A stretch of DNA of 64,000 bases, from contig NC_088794.1 in the NCBI RefSeq assembly GCF_011386835.1, positions 69,264,434 to 69,328,433 on the forward strand. The letters run 5' to 3'. Position 1 is the first letter of the stretch. Each line of letters starts with the position of its first letter. Below, in pieces: positions 1-12,067 of the stretch. The notes beneath the pieces were generated by a model, which searched no databases, was not told the origin of the DNA, and worked only from the letters and a program-made list of their open reading frames with translations. Both the position numbers and the translations under genes were made by a program. Origin of the DNA: Chrysemys picta bellii. Taxonomy: Eukaryota; Chordata; Testudines; Emydidae.

Positions 1-227
1 TAACGTAGCTGAAGTTCGAAGTACCTTAGTTCGAACTTACCTCGGTCCACACGCGGCAGGCAGGCTCCCCCGTCGACTCCATGGTACTCCTCTCGTCTAG
101 CTGGAGTACCGCAATCGACAGCGAGCTCTTCCGGGTTCGACTTATCGCGTCCAGACAAGACGCGATAAGTCGAACCCAGAAGTTCAATCGCTCGCCGCCG
201 AACTACCGGGTAAGTGTAGACCTACCC
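1..227. mobile_element. Hairpin-rich MITE, left side cut by window start
   Basis: This is a copy of the element seen complete at 23096-23380, in the same orientation. It starts inside the first hairpin (gtagctgaagttcgaag) and keeps the internal hairpin whose arms read cgcgtc / gacgcg near 150-165. The right terminus is agtgtagacctaccc followed by TAA, which fits a 3-bp TTA/TAA-type target site. It is non-coding. The Harbinger-like assignment is an inference from the 3-bp duplication seen in sister copies. Confidence 0.75.
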
Positions 228-230
228 TAA

Positions 231-1554
231 GTTACAGCTCAGGCTGCCAGACACCAAAGGCCGTCACCATCTGACTGATGTTCAGTGTTCTCTGTGAAGG
301 GAGTCAGTCCAGTTGCCAACAGAAAGGTATCCACATCACCAAACCACTGTCACAATGGGCACAATTTGAAATTTTTAAAAAGTATTGCTAATTTGTATTA
401 TTGATTAAAACCTAAGAAGAGAAGCCAGTGACATCATGGGCATGTAAACTATACTATCCTCTCACCCCCTCGAGTGTGAATCCTGTGGGACAGAGGGAGG
501 GACACCATCATCAAGGCATTATGGGGAAGCTAGCATATTACTGTATATACTTCACTTCTGAGAATGAGAGGATTTCACAATGGCAAGAGTATTAAAGTCA
601 CAAAATAATAGGAAGTAATTTTCAGGTGGCACATCCCTGCTATCAGTTATTAAATGAGAATAGGAAATTAAAGATAGGTTTGTATAGGGTCCGATCAATA
701 TACCATATAATAGTTCAGTAGATTCAATGTGAGTTTCCCAGCATCTCTGTTGAGATCACAACACATTTATTGTAAACAAACACTGAATATTTCAGTAAGT
801 GTATATCCAAATTTCCCTTTTAGCTCTTAAGACTAGTAAATTTTCTTCAGGTTTCTTCATTATCATTAGAAATCCTATTGATACTACATTGTCTTGCATT
901 CTTAAATTATCTGTCTATCCCAAGGTTATTTTACCTTGTCCCTGTGGATGTTAGCTTTGAAGAATTATATCCTAGATGACAGTCTAGCAGATGGGGTGCC
1001 ACTTCTGGATCTGTCATTATTTTATTCACAGTCTCCATTGCCTTTATTATGACAGAAAATTAAAATCAAATCTGAAGCCTGCCATCATAATAAAATAAAT
1101 CTTTTCATAGGGGATTTTCTGCCAGAAGAGAAGGCAAGAGAAACATCCATTGCAGCCAGCATATGTTTGTTAAAGAAAAATCTGGATTCCACAGGACAGA
1201 ATCCTTAGGTACTTGTTTAACCCAGCAAAATGATGAATAGCAACAATAATTCACTTTACAAGCAACAGACAGAGCTATGGACTGTTATATTTTTTGGCTC
1301 TTCCGAACTCTTCAATTCAGTTTCATTAAGCTATATGCACTTGTAATTGTAAACTTATCAGGTATAGCAATATAAATTCAGGATTACATTTTCAAAATCT
1401 ACTTTACACATTCTCAACAGCACAGCCACAAAACTTGTCATGAAATCCTGAAACTATGCATAATGGTAATTATTTAACAAACAACCCTGATGGATAGAAT
1501 TTCTTACATAGTGAGCCCTGAGAATTAAATAATAAAATAATCAAAGCTGTCAAG
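231..1554. other. Unassigned AT-rich stretch
   Basis: No reading frame resembling a protein, no terminal inverted repeats and no repeat family was recognised here. Confidence 0.4.
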
Positions 1555-2250
1555 GTAAAGATCTGGCCAATGGTGGAATGACCAAGTATACAGCCAGTCT
1601 GAGTATCCCAGCCTTTGCCACAAGGAATATCGTTGATTTAAGATACTAACATGGAAGCAAAGACTTTCCCTGGGATTGACAATAGCACAATACCTTTAAG
1701 TTCAGCAATATTAACCTTTTTGAACAGAGGCAGAACACCACCTTCAAGTCATTAGGAATGAGATTAGTACACCAGATGGCCTGGAAGAGTCTATGCTGCC
1801 ATGGTACAACAATACTCTCACCTGGTGTCAGCAAATCAGGGGTGATGTTATAAACTGCTGGTGTCTTCCCAGACTTCAGTTTATGGACAGTAAACCAGAG
1901 CTGCTCTTGGTTGAAGAAGGGTGGCTCTACCAGAACTTCCTGTCCCATGTCAAGCAGAAGAGGGAAAGTGAGTGATGGACAGTTAAGGAATATCTTGAAA
2001 TTATCTTCCCATTAATACCACTGATCTTGCAGACTACAGCTGATGCTGCCATCTCAATTCTTTATTCTGTATGAGCTGGAGCCACCCTTCCCCGCAGACA
2101 CTGCAAAGTTAAACAGAGGGTGCAGAGATCATGCCTGGAGGCAGCCTGTTCTAAACTAGCTGTCTGAGTCGACCGCCAGGATTCCTTATCTTTCTTAGAC
2201 AATGACTTGATGACATTACGAAGTCAAACCCATCTGCACCAGTTCAGTTT
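1555..2250 (-). pseudogene. LINE ORF2 remnant (linker plus N-terminal reverse transcriptase)
   Basis: This is a decayed non-LTR retrotransposon reverse transcriptase read on the minus strand. From 2250 downward, the frames give a linker-like segment (SLEQAASRHDLCTL, about 2150), then EDNFKIFLNCPS (about 2030), an EPP...HKLKSGKTP segment equal to the usual 'LKSGKAPG' motif (about 1890), GIVLLSIPGKVFAS equal to the 'YRGITLLS.PGKVFA' motif (about 1690), and GHSTIGQIFT equal to the 'GRSTIDQIF' motif (about 1570). The pieces lie in different frames with stops between them. The catalytic palm (motifs A to C) is missing, so the copy is truncated at about 1555. The order matches the larger LINE at 58-59.7 kb, which suggests the same lineage. 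The clade was not determined. Confidence 0.72.
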
Positions 2251-2640
2251 CAGCAGCTTTTCTGGTACAGACATATTATTAGGATGGAAAACCAGCTAAT
2301 TACAAAGTGCCTATACTAAGGAATGCTGCTACACAGTCAGAAATCATGTGGATCGCCAATGATAAACAAAGACTGATCATCCAGCCAGACCATCATAAGG
2401 ACCTAGCTAGGGATTGATCTTGGTCGCACTTGATCTGCAATGGGGTTACGTCCTTTGGGGATGTGTCAGGATGACAGTGAAGATGAAGAGAATCAATGAC
2501 TAGCTTTACACAACATGTCATTGTTAGGGATGGCTCAACTGCTTTAGAAAAAACAGGACTCCAAAGCTGACTGCAGGATCTACCCGATGAATGTTAAATG
2601 CTTCTGTGTTTACAGTCAAGATAAAAATGCATATTTTAAC
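2251..2640. other. Unassigned stretch
   Basis: Nothing recognised; it may hold more of the decayed LINE at 1555-2250. Confidence 0.3.
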
Positions 2641-2885
2641 AATGCGTATCTTTCATCTTGAGCCTGACGCTGCAAAACTTATTCAGGTGCATAGTCATAT
2701 TGAAGAGGACTACTGCGTAAGAAAGGATTACCCACATGAATATGTACTGCAGGATCTGGCCCTGTGTTCTTCCAATATTTTTGTGCTCCCTATCTTTTGT
2801 AATATGAGCTTAATTCCACTCCTGTTGAAATCAATGGCAATTTTGCCCTTGATTTCAGTGGAAGCAGATTCAGTCCTTCAGACGA
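2641..2885. repeat. Short palindromic dispersed repeats (two adjacent copies)
   Basis: The first part (2690-2765) has the arrangement gtgcatagtcat...acccacatgaatatgt...tgcaggatctggccc, also found at 7640-7745 and, inverted, at 63605-63720. The second part (2800-2875) is built around self-complementary gaaatcaatgg / cttgatttcagtgg. Both resemble a family of short palindromes common in reptile DNA. Non-coding. Confidence 0.45.
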
Positions 2886-4613
2886 ATTCAGGTGTGGGTA
2901 GTCAGTTCTCTTGCTGATATTAAATTATAGTTCTAAAACAGCATAATGGGCTACTTTACATTAAGCATATCCCCTTCTATTACTCCTGCCATTGATCTGC
3001 AGTCAGAGATCCCTTTGACTTCTGTGGGAGAGCCAGGCACTGAATGATGGCAGAAATGGGCTGAAAAATGGGTGTGCAACAAAATCAGGCACATAATAAT
3101 GTATAGAGAAAGAAAACACACTAAAACTTTCATAGGTGAATAATATATAGGAACAAACACTCCTCCAAACATATCATTTAGGAACGTTTTCTCCCCTTTT
3201 CTATTCTCTCACACACAAACATCCCAACTCCCCTTAAGCTTTTCTCCAGTCCTTTTCCCTCATTTTTTCTTTCCATCCAACACTTCCTCCTGCACCTCAC
3301 CCTTATTATAGACTTAATGCACACACCCTTGAAGCCTGAGACGATGGACATGGTGCAAGGGAGTTCCATTAGGGTATGCTGGAGAATACATTTTCCCTCC
3401 CTTCTGTAGCAGAGCTACTCCATAGTCACTATTGCAGAAATGACTTTGCAACAGCACTTGGCAAAATTGACCCCAAGAGATAAAAGCAAGTGGATCCACG
3501 TAGGGGTGTTTCCATTAGTCTCCACACTGCTACATACCCAAACAGCCGTCCCAAATCTACTATGCAACCCTACTGCGCAGGTACACAGAGGGAACACTGT
3601 GGAGCTGGACTCTAGAGCAAAATCACTGTAGAGCAGACAGAAATCCATTCCCCTCATGGAAATGAATAGCTTCTGTTACAGATAGAATCTTCCATGATCA
3701 CAAGGAGGGGGCTGGATTCTCTTGTCTTTAAGAAGGATAATGGAAATTTACATTTTTGATACAACATGAAATATCAGTTCCTCTGGCACTTCTGCAAAAG
3801 TGCTATACATAAACTTTCCAGACGCACAGACTGTGGAATAAATGGTTTATCAGCTATGGGTTCATGAGAGAAGCCATTTAACCAATGCAGGAAGAACAGT
3901 ATATGCTGACTCTGGACTTCCACAAAAATAGACTCATACTGTGTGCCAAAACTGTGTTTCTGCTTTTACAGTTATTGTTATTCCTAAGGCATCATCCTGC
4001 TCCCATTTGGAGTTAATTGAAGTTTTACCACTGGGGCTTATGGGAGTAGGTTCAGAACTGACTAGAAAAAACACTGATGAGTTTGGAAAGGAGGGAAGTG
4101 AACTGGCAGGTTTCTGAGTCAGAATCCCCTCTATCAGTTCACACTTACAGTGCTCATATTGGAATGTCCCACCTCTTTGGCAGGATTCTCACACCCTTTT
4201 TGGATTCAGTCCACCTGAGATGAAAGCAATAAACTCTTTGGCACACATTTATATTTTTGTAAAGGAGGAGAATATAACTTTTTTTCTAACACAAAATGAA
4301 ATAGCCTTTAATGTAATTTAATTACATAAAATACAGTAAGTGAATTTCTCGCGGTACATGGCCCATTGACTAATGGTAAAATAGAGGCCTTCATAAGCAT
4401 TCAGTAACAGCACATTAAATTTCAGGCACCTCTCAACTCATAATTCAAACACTCACATAGCACTGGTTTGACACTTGAACAACTCTAAAATGTGTTCACA
4501 CACTGCCATAGACTTCTCTGCACAGCACAATTTGCTGCAGAAAATCTTCATCGTAATAGTGTTAATCTCTTTATAACCTCACCTTTTCGATGTCAATGAC
4601 TCCAGCATCAAGA
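2886..4613. other. Unassigned stretch
   Basis: No coding or repeat signal that I can name. The small open frames at 3.2-3.6 kb overlap on both strands and look random. Confidence 0.4.
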
Positions 4614-4621
4614 CCCAGTTC

Positions 4622-4992
4622 CAGTGGCTCTCAGCCTTTGCACTGTACCCCTTTCAGGAGTCTGATTTGTCTTCCGTACCCCCAAATTTCACCTCACTTA
4701 AAAACTACTTGCTTACAAAATCAGACATAAAAATACAAAAGTGTCACAGCACACTATTACTGAAAAATTGCTTACTTTCTCATTTTTACCATATAATTAT
4801 AAAATAAATCAACTGGAATATAAATATTGTACTTACATTTCAGTGTATAGTACATAGAACAATATAAATAAGTCATTGTCCATATTAAATGTGTACCCTG
4901 TTGTAAAACTAGGCAAATATAGATGAGTTGCTGTACCCCCGGAAGACCACTGCATACCCCAGCAGTACGTGTACCCCAGTTGAGAACTACTG
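4622..4992. mobile_element. hAT-type MITE (cagtgg...tctcag termini)
   Basis: The left end cagtggctctcag and right end ttgagaactactg are inverted repeats of about 13 bp with two mismatches. The interior is AT-rich and non-coding, about 370 bp. Termini of this kind belong to non-autonomous hAT elements, which duplicate 8 bp, but the flanks here (cccagttc / agttagac) do not show a clear duplication. A truncated relative ends at 32909. Confidence 0.65.
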
Positions 4993-5134
4993 AGTTAGAC
5001 CATATCCTTCTCAACCACATCCATGCCTTTTCCCACACTGCTCCCATGTATGGTGTACCCTTCTTATTCTGGTCTGTCACCTGCCAAATTCTTGCTCTGT
5101 TCATGCAAATCCCTCCTAAGTAATACAAAGACCT

Positions 5135-5290
5135 GTTCGTCTGTAGGATTCAAAGCAGATGGAGAAAATGAAGCCTAAAAGGTAAAGTGACTTGCCCAAG
5201 ATCACAGAGGAGGTCAGAGCAGAGTCAGGAATAGAACCCAAGAGTTAGATCTTCATCTGGGCCACTTATGCTCTAACCCACCTTTCTGCT
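5135..5290 (+). repeat. MIR SINE, plus orientation
   Basis: It contains the conserved MIR core in order: atggagaaaatgaagcc, aagtgacttgcccaagatca, cagagtcaggaatagaaccc. It is old and diverged. Confidence 0.75.
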
Positions 5291-6489
5291 CCCTGATTCT
5301 GAAGCCAACAGTGGTCAAACATAGCGCACTTAAGGGCAACTCCAAATTATGCCAGCAGGAGCAGTCCTATAAAGATCAATCTGTCGATCGAGGATCAGCT
5401 GAAGCACTCCAACCGCACCTGAGAGCCTCTTCTCTATCCTATCCTGCCCTCCCACCCCAGGACAGGGAGAGCTGATGACACAGAGTGAGCTATGCTTGCT
5501 TTATGCCACACTAGGATTCTTCTCCTTAGGGGAATCCTTGACCGACCCTTTAAGGCAGTTTCCTGGCTTGCTTTATACTGCCTCATCAATGCAAAGCAAA
5601 TAAAACAGGGGCAAGGGCTCTGGCCTCAGATCTCCTGATTCCCAGTCTAATGCCTTATCCACTAACCCACACTACGTCAAACAATCTATATCTTCCATGA
5701 TGCTCTTCAAGCAACATGTCAATAATGATATGAATAATAATTATACCCTAATAATTCCCTTCTTTGGGCTTGTCTTGGTGTCCTTCTTGTAAGAAGATCA
5801 CTATCTAAACCACAGGAACTGTCTCTCTTCTGTGTCTTTACATTACTAATAAGCAAATACTAGTAATAACATTGCTGTGAGACAGGAGGTGTTGTTCTGA
5901 ATTTAACACCAACAAGGAATATGTTTGTGTAGCTGCCTACATTTGATGTCTGTGTGATTTAAGCTGGTTGTTGAGGGTAACATCCTCCTGCCAATTGCTT
6001 TATACTACATGCCCCACTTCATTCTTGCCATTAGGTGCTTGGCACTAAAGTGATTTCCCAACAGAGTATGGAAAGGACAATAGTAATTTTCAGTGATTGG
6101 CCCCACTGCCCCAAAACCCCTCACTTCTTCCCAGGAGGACTCCTCATTCTTTAGGCAATTGGATAGTCTCCAGCCCAAATCCCCCTGAAGAGCAATTAGT
6201 TTCCTAAGGGTTATGACAATAGTTTTAAAGAACGATTTATTCTGTTTATAACCAGTTACAGCCCAAACTAGAACATTTTATCTGAAACCCCCTTGTTTGA
6301 ATTAGTTGGACAAAATGGAACATGGATATGAATAGCCCCTGATTGAGTTTTGCAAAAAGAGTAACCCAGCCAACCATGTTTTGCCTAAACAAAAGCCTTG
6401 GCCCATTATAGAGCTGGAACCTTTTATCTAGAGAGGGATTTGAACCAAAGTCCCAAACTCAAATATCCTCAAACTTTTAATCTCAATTC
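5291..6489. other. Mostly unassigned; possible MIR tail at 5620-5675
   Basis: The string around 5625-5670 (gattcccagtctaatgcc, ttatccactaac) resembles the 3' part of a MIR. Nothing else was recognised. Confidence 0.35.
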
Positions 6490-6565
6490 ATATCGAGGGT
6501 CTGATCTAAAGCCCATTCCCATTGCCTTCAGTGGGATTTGGATCTGTGCCTTGAGCTTGTCCCTA
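6490..6565. repeat. Short palindromic dispersed repeat
   Basis: The arms ggtctgatctaaagccc and tgggatttggatctgtgcc are mutually complementary with mismatches, and gccttcagtggg sits in the centre. Related copies lie at 20770-20860 and 25905-25985. Confidence 0.45.
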
Positions 6566-7639
6566 CCACACCTGGCCTCCCAAGTCCATCTGTAGATATG
6601 ACACATTCAGTATTGGCCCGGTATTACAAACCCTTTTTCACATGAGCTATCCTTACGCAAGTTGTCCGACACACTACATAGGACTTCATATGTGACCAAA
6701 ACCTACTTTGTTCACGCCAATCAATGTGTCACTCACCATCGCGTCAGGGAGGGCCTTTCATGGGCCAGCACTCCTCCAGAGTTGCCAGGGTTCAGGCGGA
6801 CTAGCTCCCTCCAAACTTAAAAAGGTAAATCTATCTTGTTACGACGTAAGGGTATATTGCAGATACAGAGACTTCTGAAGGCAACCACATTCCAAGATGA
6901 TGCAGCTCTGAAATCCTCTCAAAACAAAGATGTCAAGAGTAGAAAGCTGGATAGTCCATGTCCAACAATTGGGGTTGCCAAGCAACCTCCCCACTCTGCA
7001 ATCTGGAATATGCTTGAACTGATCAGCTCTTTAACTGTGTTAACTCATGTAGCAGTTACTAAAAGCAGAAAATAAAAATGTTACCAAGCAGCATAAGAGA
7101 GGGGAACAGAAACAGGGGTTCATTCCAATGAAACTGCAAAATCCCTGGGGTGCTATTATGATCTTTATTAATATTTAACATAGACTATAGAAATTAAATT
7201 AATACTTAGAAAGGTATTAGATTGACAGCGCCAGAGAGAACAATCTTTCAGAGAATAAGTGAAACACAGACATAGGAGTGGAAACTGCCATGCACACACC
7301 CTGTCCCATCAATGTGCCTCACTGTTTAAAGGAGCACTAATGATTAATTGATTCATATTAGTGAAGCAACTGAAATGTAAAGGGCCTGATTCAAGTCACT
7401 GAATAGAGCTGACAAGGGGAAAAAGGGGGAAAATTTCCCCCCCAGATTTAATATTTTTGAAACCTTTAAACTAGTCCTTTGGGCTGATAGAAAATTTGCA
7501 CAATTCTTTCCTATTTTCAACCACATTTAAAAAATTCAAAACAGTCCAATGAATTACTATACACTGGTGTGTGTGAGAGAGAGAGAATTAGGCTCACTGA
7601 CTGCTGTAGGTGTGGATATGATCAGAAGCAAGCTCAAAA
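6566..7639. other. Unassigned stretch
   Basis: No coding or named repeat signal. The 79-codon open frame at 6836-7075 matches no family I know. Confidence 0.35.
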
Positions 7640-7745
7640 GACCTCGGTCCTGTACAGATTCAAGCACATGAATAATCTTATAGACTTCAATGAGACTACT
7701 CACATGCATAAAGTTATGCACCTGCTTAGGTCTATACAGAATCAG
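7640..7745. repeat. Short palindromic dispersed repeat
   Basis: It reads tacagattcaagcacatga ... acttcaatgagactactc ... tgcataaagttatgcacctg, the same plan as the copies at 2690 and 63.6 kb. Confidence 0.45.
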
Positions 7746-8545
7746 AACCACCAGGATCGGTATTATTATTATTATACTTGTCTCTCCATACCTTACCCAT
7801 ATACATTTTTCTACTGCACATATATTTCTTTACTAATAGTTACAGGCCTATGCATCAAAATATGTATTTTTTTGTATTTCTTTATATTAAAAATTATATT
7901 TTTCTTCTGTAGCTCATTGAACTTCTTTGATATTATATTGCTCTACTTGACAAAATGTTCTGCACTTGCAAATTTTAACCTCATCAGCAAATTTAGAGAT
8001 ATTACTGATTACAGAAATCTTTCCTCTACTTCACATGAATAATAAGCAGCGATTTTCTAGGCCCTCTGCTAAAATGTTACCATTATTTTTCTGTGAAAAG
8101 CGCTAAATCTTTTTTTTTTTTTTTTGTTAAACCAAATGAGCCACATAAAAGTGTCTTTTATTCATCCTTCTCTTTAAATCTGCTCTGATCCACTGCACGC
8201 TGCCTATCAATCTATGGTAGTTTCCTGCCTTTTTTTTTAAACTGTATCATCCCTCCTTGAAGTAAAGGTTTCAGCTGTGCTTAACAGCTCATTAGTGAGT
8301 CAGGCACCTCTCAGTATGGGGCAAACTTGCTTTTTGCCCCCTCAAACACTAAGCACTTGTACATGCTACCACTTATATCAGCCTAATGTTTATTGCTCGG
8401 GGATGCGAGTAAGCCACCCCCCGGAGCGACATAAATTACACTGACCTAGTGGACAGCACTAGGTCAGTGGGAAAGCTTCTTTTGATGACATAGCTACAGC
8501 CTCTCGCAAAGGTGGTTTTATTATGCTGATGGGAGAGCTCTCTCC
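7746..8545. other. Unassigned AT-rich stretch with a T16 tract
   Basis: A run of 16 T lies at 8110-8125, with a shorter run near 8230. No gene or named repeat was seen. Confidence 0.4.
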
Positions 8546-8840
8546 GGGCACGTCTACACTTACCTCCGGAACAATCGATCCAGCAGGGGTCGATTTATCA
8601 CATCAAGTCTAGACATGATAAATCGACCCCCAAGCGCTCTCCCGTCGACTCCGGTACTCCACTAGAGCGAGAAGCATAGGCGGAGTCGATAGGGGAGCAT
8701 CAGCAGTTGACCTACCACAGTGAAGACACCGCGGTAAGTAGCTCTAAGTACGTCGACTTCAGCTACGCTATTTTCGTAGCTGAAGTTGCGTAACTTAGAT
8801 CATCTTAGCTCGCCCCTCCCCTCAATGTAGATCAGGTCTC
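8546..8840. mobile_element. Hairpin-rich MITE, same family as 23.1 and 47.3 kb
   Basis: The left end is gggcacgtctacact, matching the family terminus gggc(a/t)ggtctacact. It keeps the internal hairpins: gtcgatttatca / tgataaatcgac near 8590-8628 and cgacttcagctacg / cgtagctgaagt near 8752-8787. The right end near atgtagatcagg is degraded and the target duplication is unclear. Orientation is as in the 47.3-kb copy. Confidence 0.75.
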
Positions 8841-9300
8841 CTATTGGCATAGAACATCTTCACCAAACACGCTACAGTGCCGCATCTGCATCAGTGTAGC
8901 TACGCTGCTGTAGTGCTTCTAGTGAGACTAGCCCTTCGGCACTAAGCACTATTAATTTCTCACAGTAATGTATGTAAATGAAAGAATAAATATTAGCAGG
9001 CGTGATGCAGCAAAGCGGTAATCCAGCAGTTCTGGAGGTTTGAAAAGATGCATTTGCTTGCAAACATCCTGGTTTTAAAATAAATAAATAGTCCATATGC
9101 TCCCATTGCACAAGAAATAGCTTGGAAGGAGGCAAAATACACTGGAAAACAAAACACCAATGAAACAGGAACCTAACAAGCTGCTACATACACTGCAATC
9201 TCTTGTGTGTGGAAACTATGTTGTAGAAAACCACAAGGTGCTTGAGCCAAAACCCACTGAGAGCAGATTTGGAAAGTTACAGAACACTAGTGGGGCAGTA
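8841..9300. other. Unassigned stretch
   Basis: Nothing recognised. Confidence 0.35.
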
Positions 9301-9356
9301 GCAGATCCTCTGAAGCTAATTGAGCTATGACAATTTACATCAGCTGATGATCTGCC
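9301..9356. repeat. Short palindrome, gcagatc...gatctgc
   Basis: The ends gcagatcctc and gatgatctgc are complementary, with gctatgacaatttacatcag inside. It is a shortened copy of the palindrome at 13449-13534. Confidence 0.5.
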
Positions 9357-9839
9357 CCATGTCCCTACATGTGTGCTTGCAAGTAAACACCAAGGACTTT
9401 TGAGCTCTTGGTATTGCTGGCAAAAATAGGATCCACAATTCACCACCAGTTGCAACAGTGATAGGTGTAATGTAGAAAGAGCTCCGGTATATTTCCCACT
9501 ATGCAATTAGACTATATCAGGGTACAAATATCTTAGCCTTGTCTACATTTATGGTCTTCCCCATTGCTACCACCAGTGGTGAGTTATGGGTCTCATTTTT
9601 GCCAGGGTAGACGCAGCACTTCTCAGACATGAAGTGTAAACAACAAAATGTTGTCAGATGGCCTCCATGTTCTTGAAAGTCCACAGGCATATTATATAAC
9701 ACACCATAGAGGGGTGTTTCATTGCTGACAGCAAACTTATTGCCTTGGGAAGCAGTCTCTTTTCTGTAGTAAGTTATGCTGTATGTAAGGGTGTCATACA
9801 TATTAATGGTTTTCTCCTAGTCCTGCTACATTTCCAAAG
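9357..9839. other. Unassigned stretch
   Basis: A terminus-like string (ttagccttgtctacattta, about 9535) resembles the hairpin-MITE ends, but no partner end was found. Confidence 0.3.
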
Positions 9840-9847
9840 ACCATACC

Positions 9848-10326
9848 CAGGGCCGTCCCTATGGGGGTACGGGGCCCCGGGCAGAAGTGACATCACTTCT
9901 GGGTCAGAAATGACATCACTTCCGGGACTGACTGCACCAGGGGTGAATAGGGGAGGCTGGGGAAGGCGGTGCCTCCCTAAGCAGCCAGGTGTGGCCCTGC
10001 TCACACCCCCCCCTCCGGGCCCCACTTCGGCGGTGCCTCTGGGCTCCAGGGGCTGGGGCCACATCACCCGCCTTCCCGGGACTGGGGAGGCTGCAGTGGC
10101 GCTGCCATGCGCTCTCCCTCTTGGTGATCTGGGCCTGGGGAGGCTGCAGTGGTGCTGCTGCACGTTCTCCCTTGGGTGGAAGGGGCAGGGCTGGGGTAGC
10201 CTCCCACAGTCAATGGTTCACCCACCGCCCATGTGGCGCCAGCCAATTACGCCAGCCCATGGGGCCCCCCAAAGCACGGGGCCTGGAGCAGTCACTCCGA
10301 TTCGCTGACCCCTAGGGACGACTCTG
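9848..10326. mobile_element. GC-rich hAT-type MITE with 8-bp target duplication
   Basis: The termini are inverted repeats: left cagggccgtccctat, right cctagggacgactctg. They are flanked by accatacc (9840-9847) and accacacc (10327-10334), a 7 of 8 match, the duplication size of hAT transposons. The 479-bp interior is much richer in G and C than its surroundings and holds two copies of ggaggctgcagtgg and two of gacatcacttc. The long open frames on both strands here (up to 187 codons) come from GC bias, not from a gene. Confidence 0.85.
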
Positions 10327-10609
10327 ACCACACCCCTATTTGTATAATAATTGCATTTATTTTTTTCTCCTTCCTTCACACACCTCCCAGTAGGGATGAG
10401 AGAACTGGTGCCAGATGCTTTCCTTTTAGTCTTCCCCCTTTCACAGGAGTACAGATTTGAGGAACTATAATATGGCTACTTAGCTCAATCCAGGAAATTA
10501 TTCTGTTTGAGGGCATGCACGACAGTGTTTCATAACTCTCCCTCAGTCCAAGGCATCATATGTCTCTCATTATAGGCTTCTGCACTGTAGAAACAGCATG
10601 AGGTAGTAC

Positions 10610-10990
10610 CTAAAGCCGAGCTCCTAATCAAATAATTGCTTTTTCTGTTCGGTGTCCAAACTGAAAAATCCAAACCCCAAACTGATTTTTTTTGTTTGTT
10701 TTTCATTTTTCTTGCGGCAATGAAAAATTGAAAGAATATTGTTTGGGTTCAATGGAACATTTTGAACATTATTTCATATCTGCATTTCCAAAATGTTGAT
10801 TTGAATCAACATTCCACTTACAAAATGTTGGGTTGAATCACAAGTTAATTTTTAAAAATGTCAGTTCAAAATGAAATGGCAAAATGGTTTGTTTTGACAT
10901 TTCTGAAAATTCACCAAATCCAACCCAAATTCACAAATCACTTTGCTGCCCCCCAAAATGCATTTTTTTCAGATAATTTCACTATTTGCC
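10610..10990. repeat. AT-rich self-complementary repeat, probable decayed MITE
   Basis: It is full of aaaatgtt / aacattt and gttttgacattt-like words on both strands, in the style of the element at 20887-21257. Clear ends were not found. Confidence 0.35.
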
Positions 10991-11829
10991 CAGTTCTAGT
11001 AGTAACACATGGCCTTACCGCATCATTTATAATATGGCCTTCAATGCCTTACTTTCCCAGGCAGGGCTCATGGAGGAATCAGGATTCTGGATTCCATTCC
11101 CCAGCTCCCTGGTACACATGCGGAATGTCTGTGCTGTGCCATCCCAAAACACAGGCCCCAGTTCAACTATCCAGTTCCAAAAACCTGTGCGGATGGAGTA
11201 GCGAGGCAGAGCCCTGCCTCTTCTGTGCCCTATTGGTAGTGATTTGCATCCCCAAGGATGCTCAGAGATAGAAGTCCTGAACTCTCCTAAGGGTAGGGAC
11301 TGTTATAACATCTGGTCCTGATATGAGAGGTCGGCATCTTCTGAACTCTACCCCTATGTTTCAGCCCGATAAAATCTGGTCTGTAGTTTCCAAAATGGGA
11401 AGAACTGAAAAGAAACAGTGACATATTCAGGAAAGGGTGGGGAAGAAGTGCAGAGATTTTTTTCCGAGATAAAAGCTGCTGTGAATGAGAACTGAAATCA
11501 GGGAAGCTAGCAAACTGCTGCTGCAGTACTTCATTGCAGCTGAGAAAGCCTCTCGGGGCTGCATTTTCATTTCTGCAGCAGCAACACAGGGAAGTTCTAA
11601 ATGTGCATTGATATGGTTTAACAGTTAATAAGCTGACTAGTGAAACAATACATTGAACGTTTTAAGCCAAATGTTACCACTGCAATGAAAACAGCCAGAG
11701 ACACAGCGCTGAACTCCCATACCAATACAGCATTGCTACACCCGTAAATTAGCAGGATGCTTTAAAGAGTTTCTGGGCCTATAGATTTCTGTTCCCAGTA
11801 GCATTTCTTAGGAGAATCATAAGGGCGGG
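10991..11829. other. Unassigned stretch
   Basis: The 137-codon open frame ending at 11271 starts in the AT-rich repeat and matches no family. Nothing else was recognised. Confidence 0.35.
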
Positions 11830-12010
11830 AGGGAGTTTAAGGAAACAGAAGAATTAACAAACATCAATGCAGAGCAGAAAGTGTTAGTAAGCAGCATTAG
11901 TCATTTCAGGCTGCAATTTATTATGAAAATCGTAATAAGTATGCAAATATTTATATGACTTATTGATCCATACTAAATGATTTAAAATATCTGGGGACAT
12001 TTTCATAGGA
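11830..12010. other. Possible conserved non-coding element (guess)
   Basis: This is a repeat-free segment with an octamer-like atgcaaat (about 11941) and several short homeodomain-type AT words (atttattatg, ctaaatgattt). It has the look of a vertebrate non-coding element, but only comparison with other species could show that. Confidence 0.15.
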
Positions 12011-12038
12011 ACACAACAAGCCACTTTTTTCATGTTTT

Positions 12039-12067
12039 CTTCCCTTTTCTTTTCTTTTCTTCTTCTG
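12039..12067. repeat. Pyrimidine-rich simple repeat (TTTTC-like)
   Basis: A run of cttttcttttcttttcttc units. Confidence 0.7.

Noticed and set aside
9745..10315. Overlapping open frames of 108-187 codons on both strands
   Set aside because: They lie over the GC-rich MITE, where stop codons are rare; frames on both strands and no family match.
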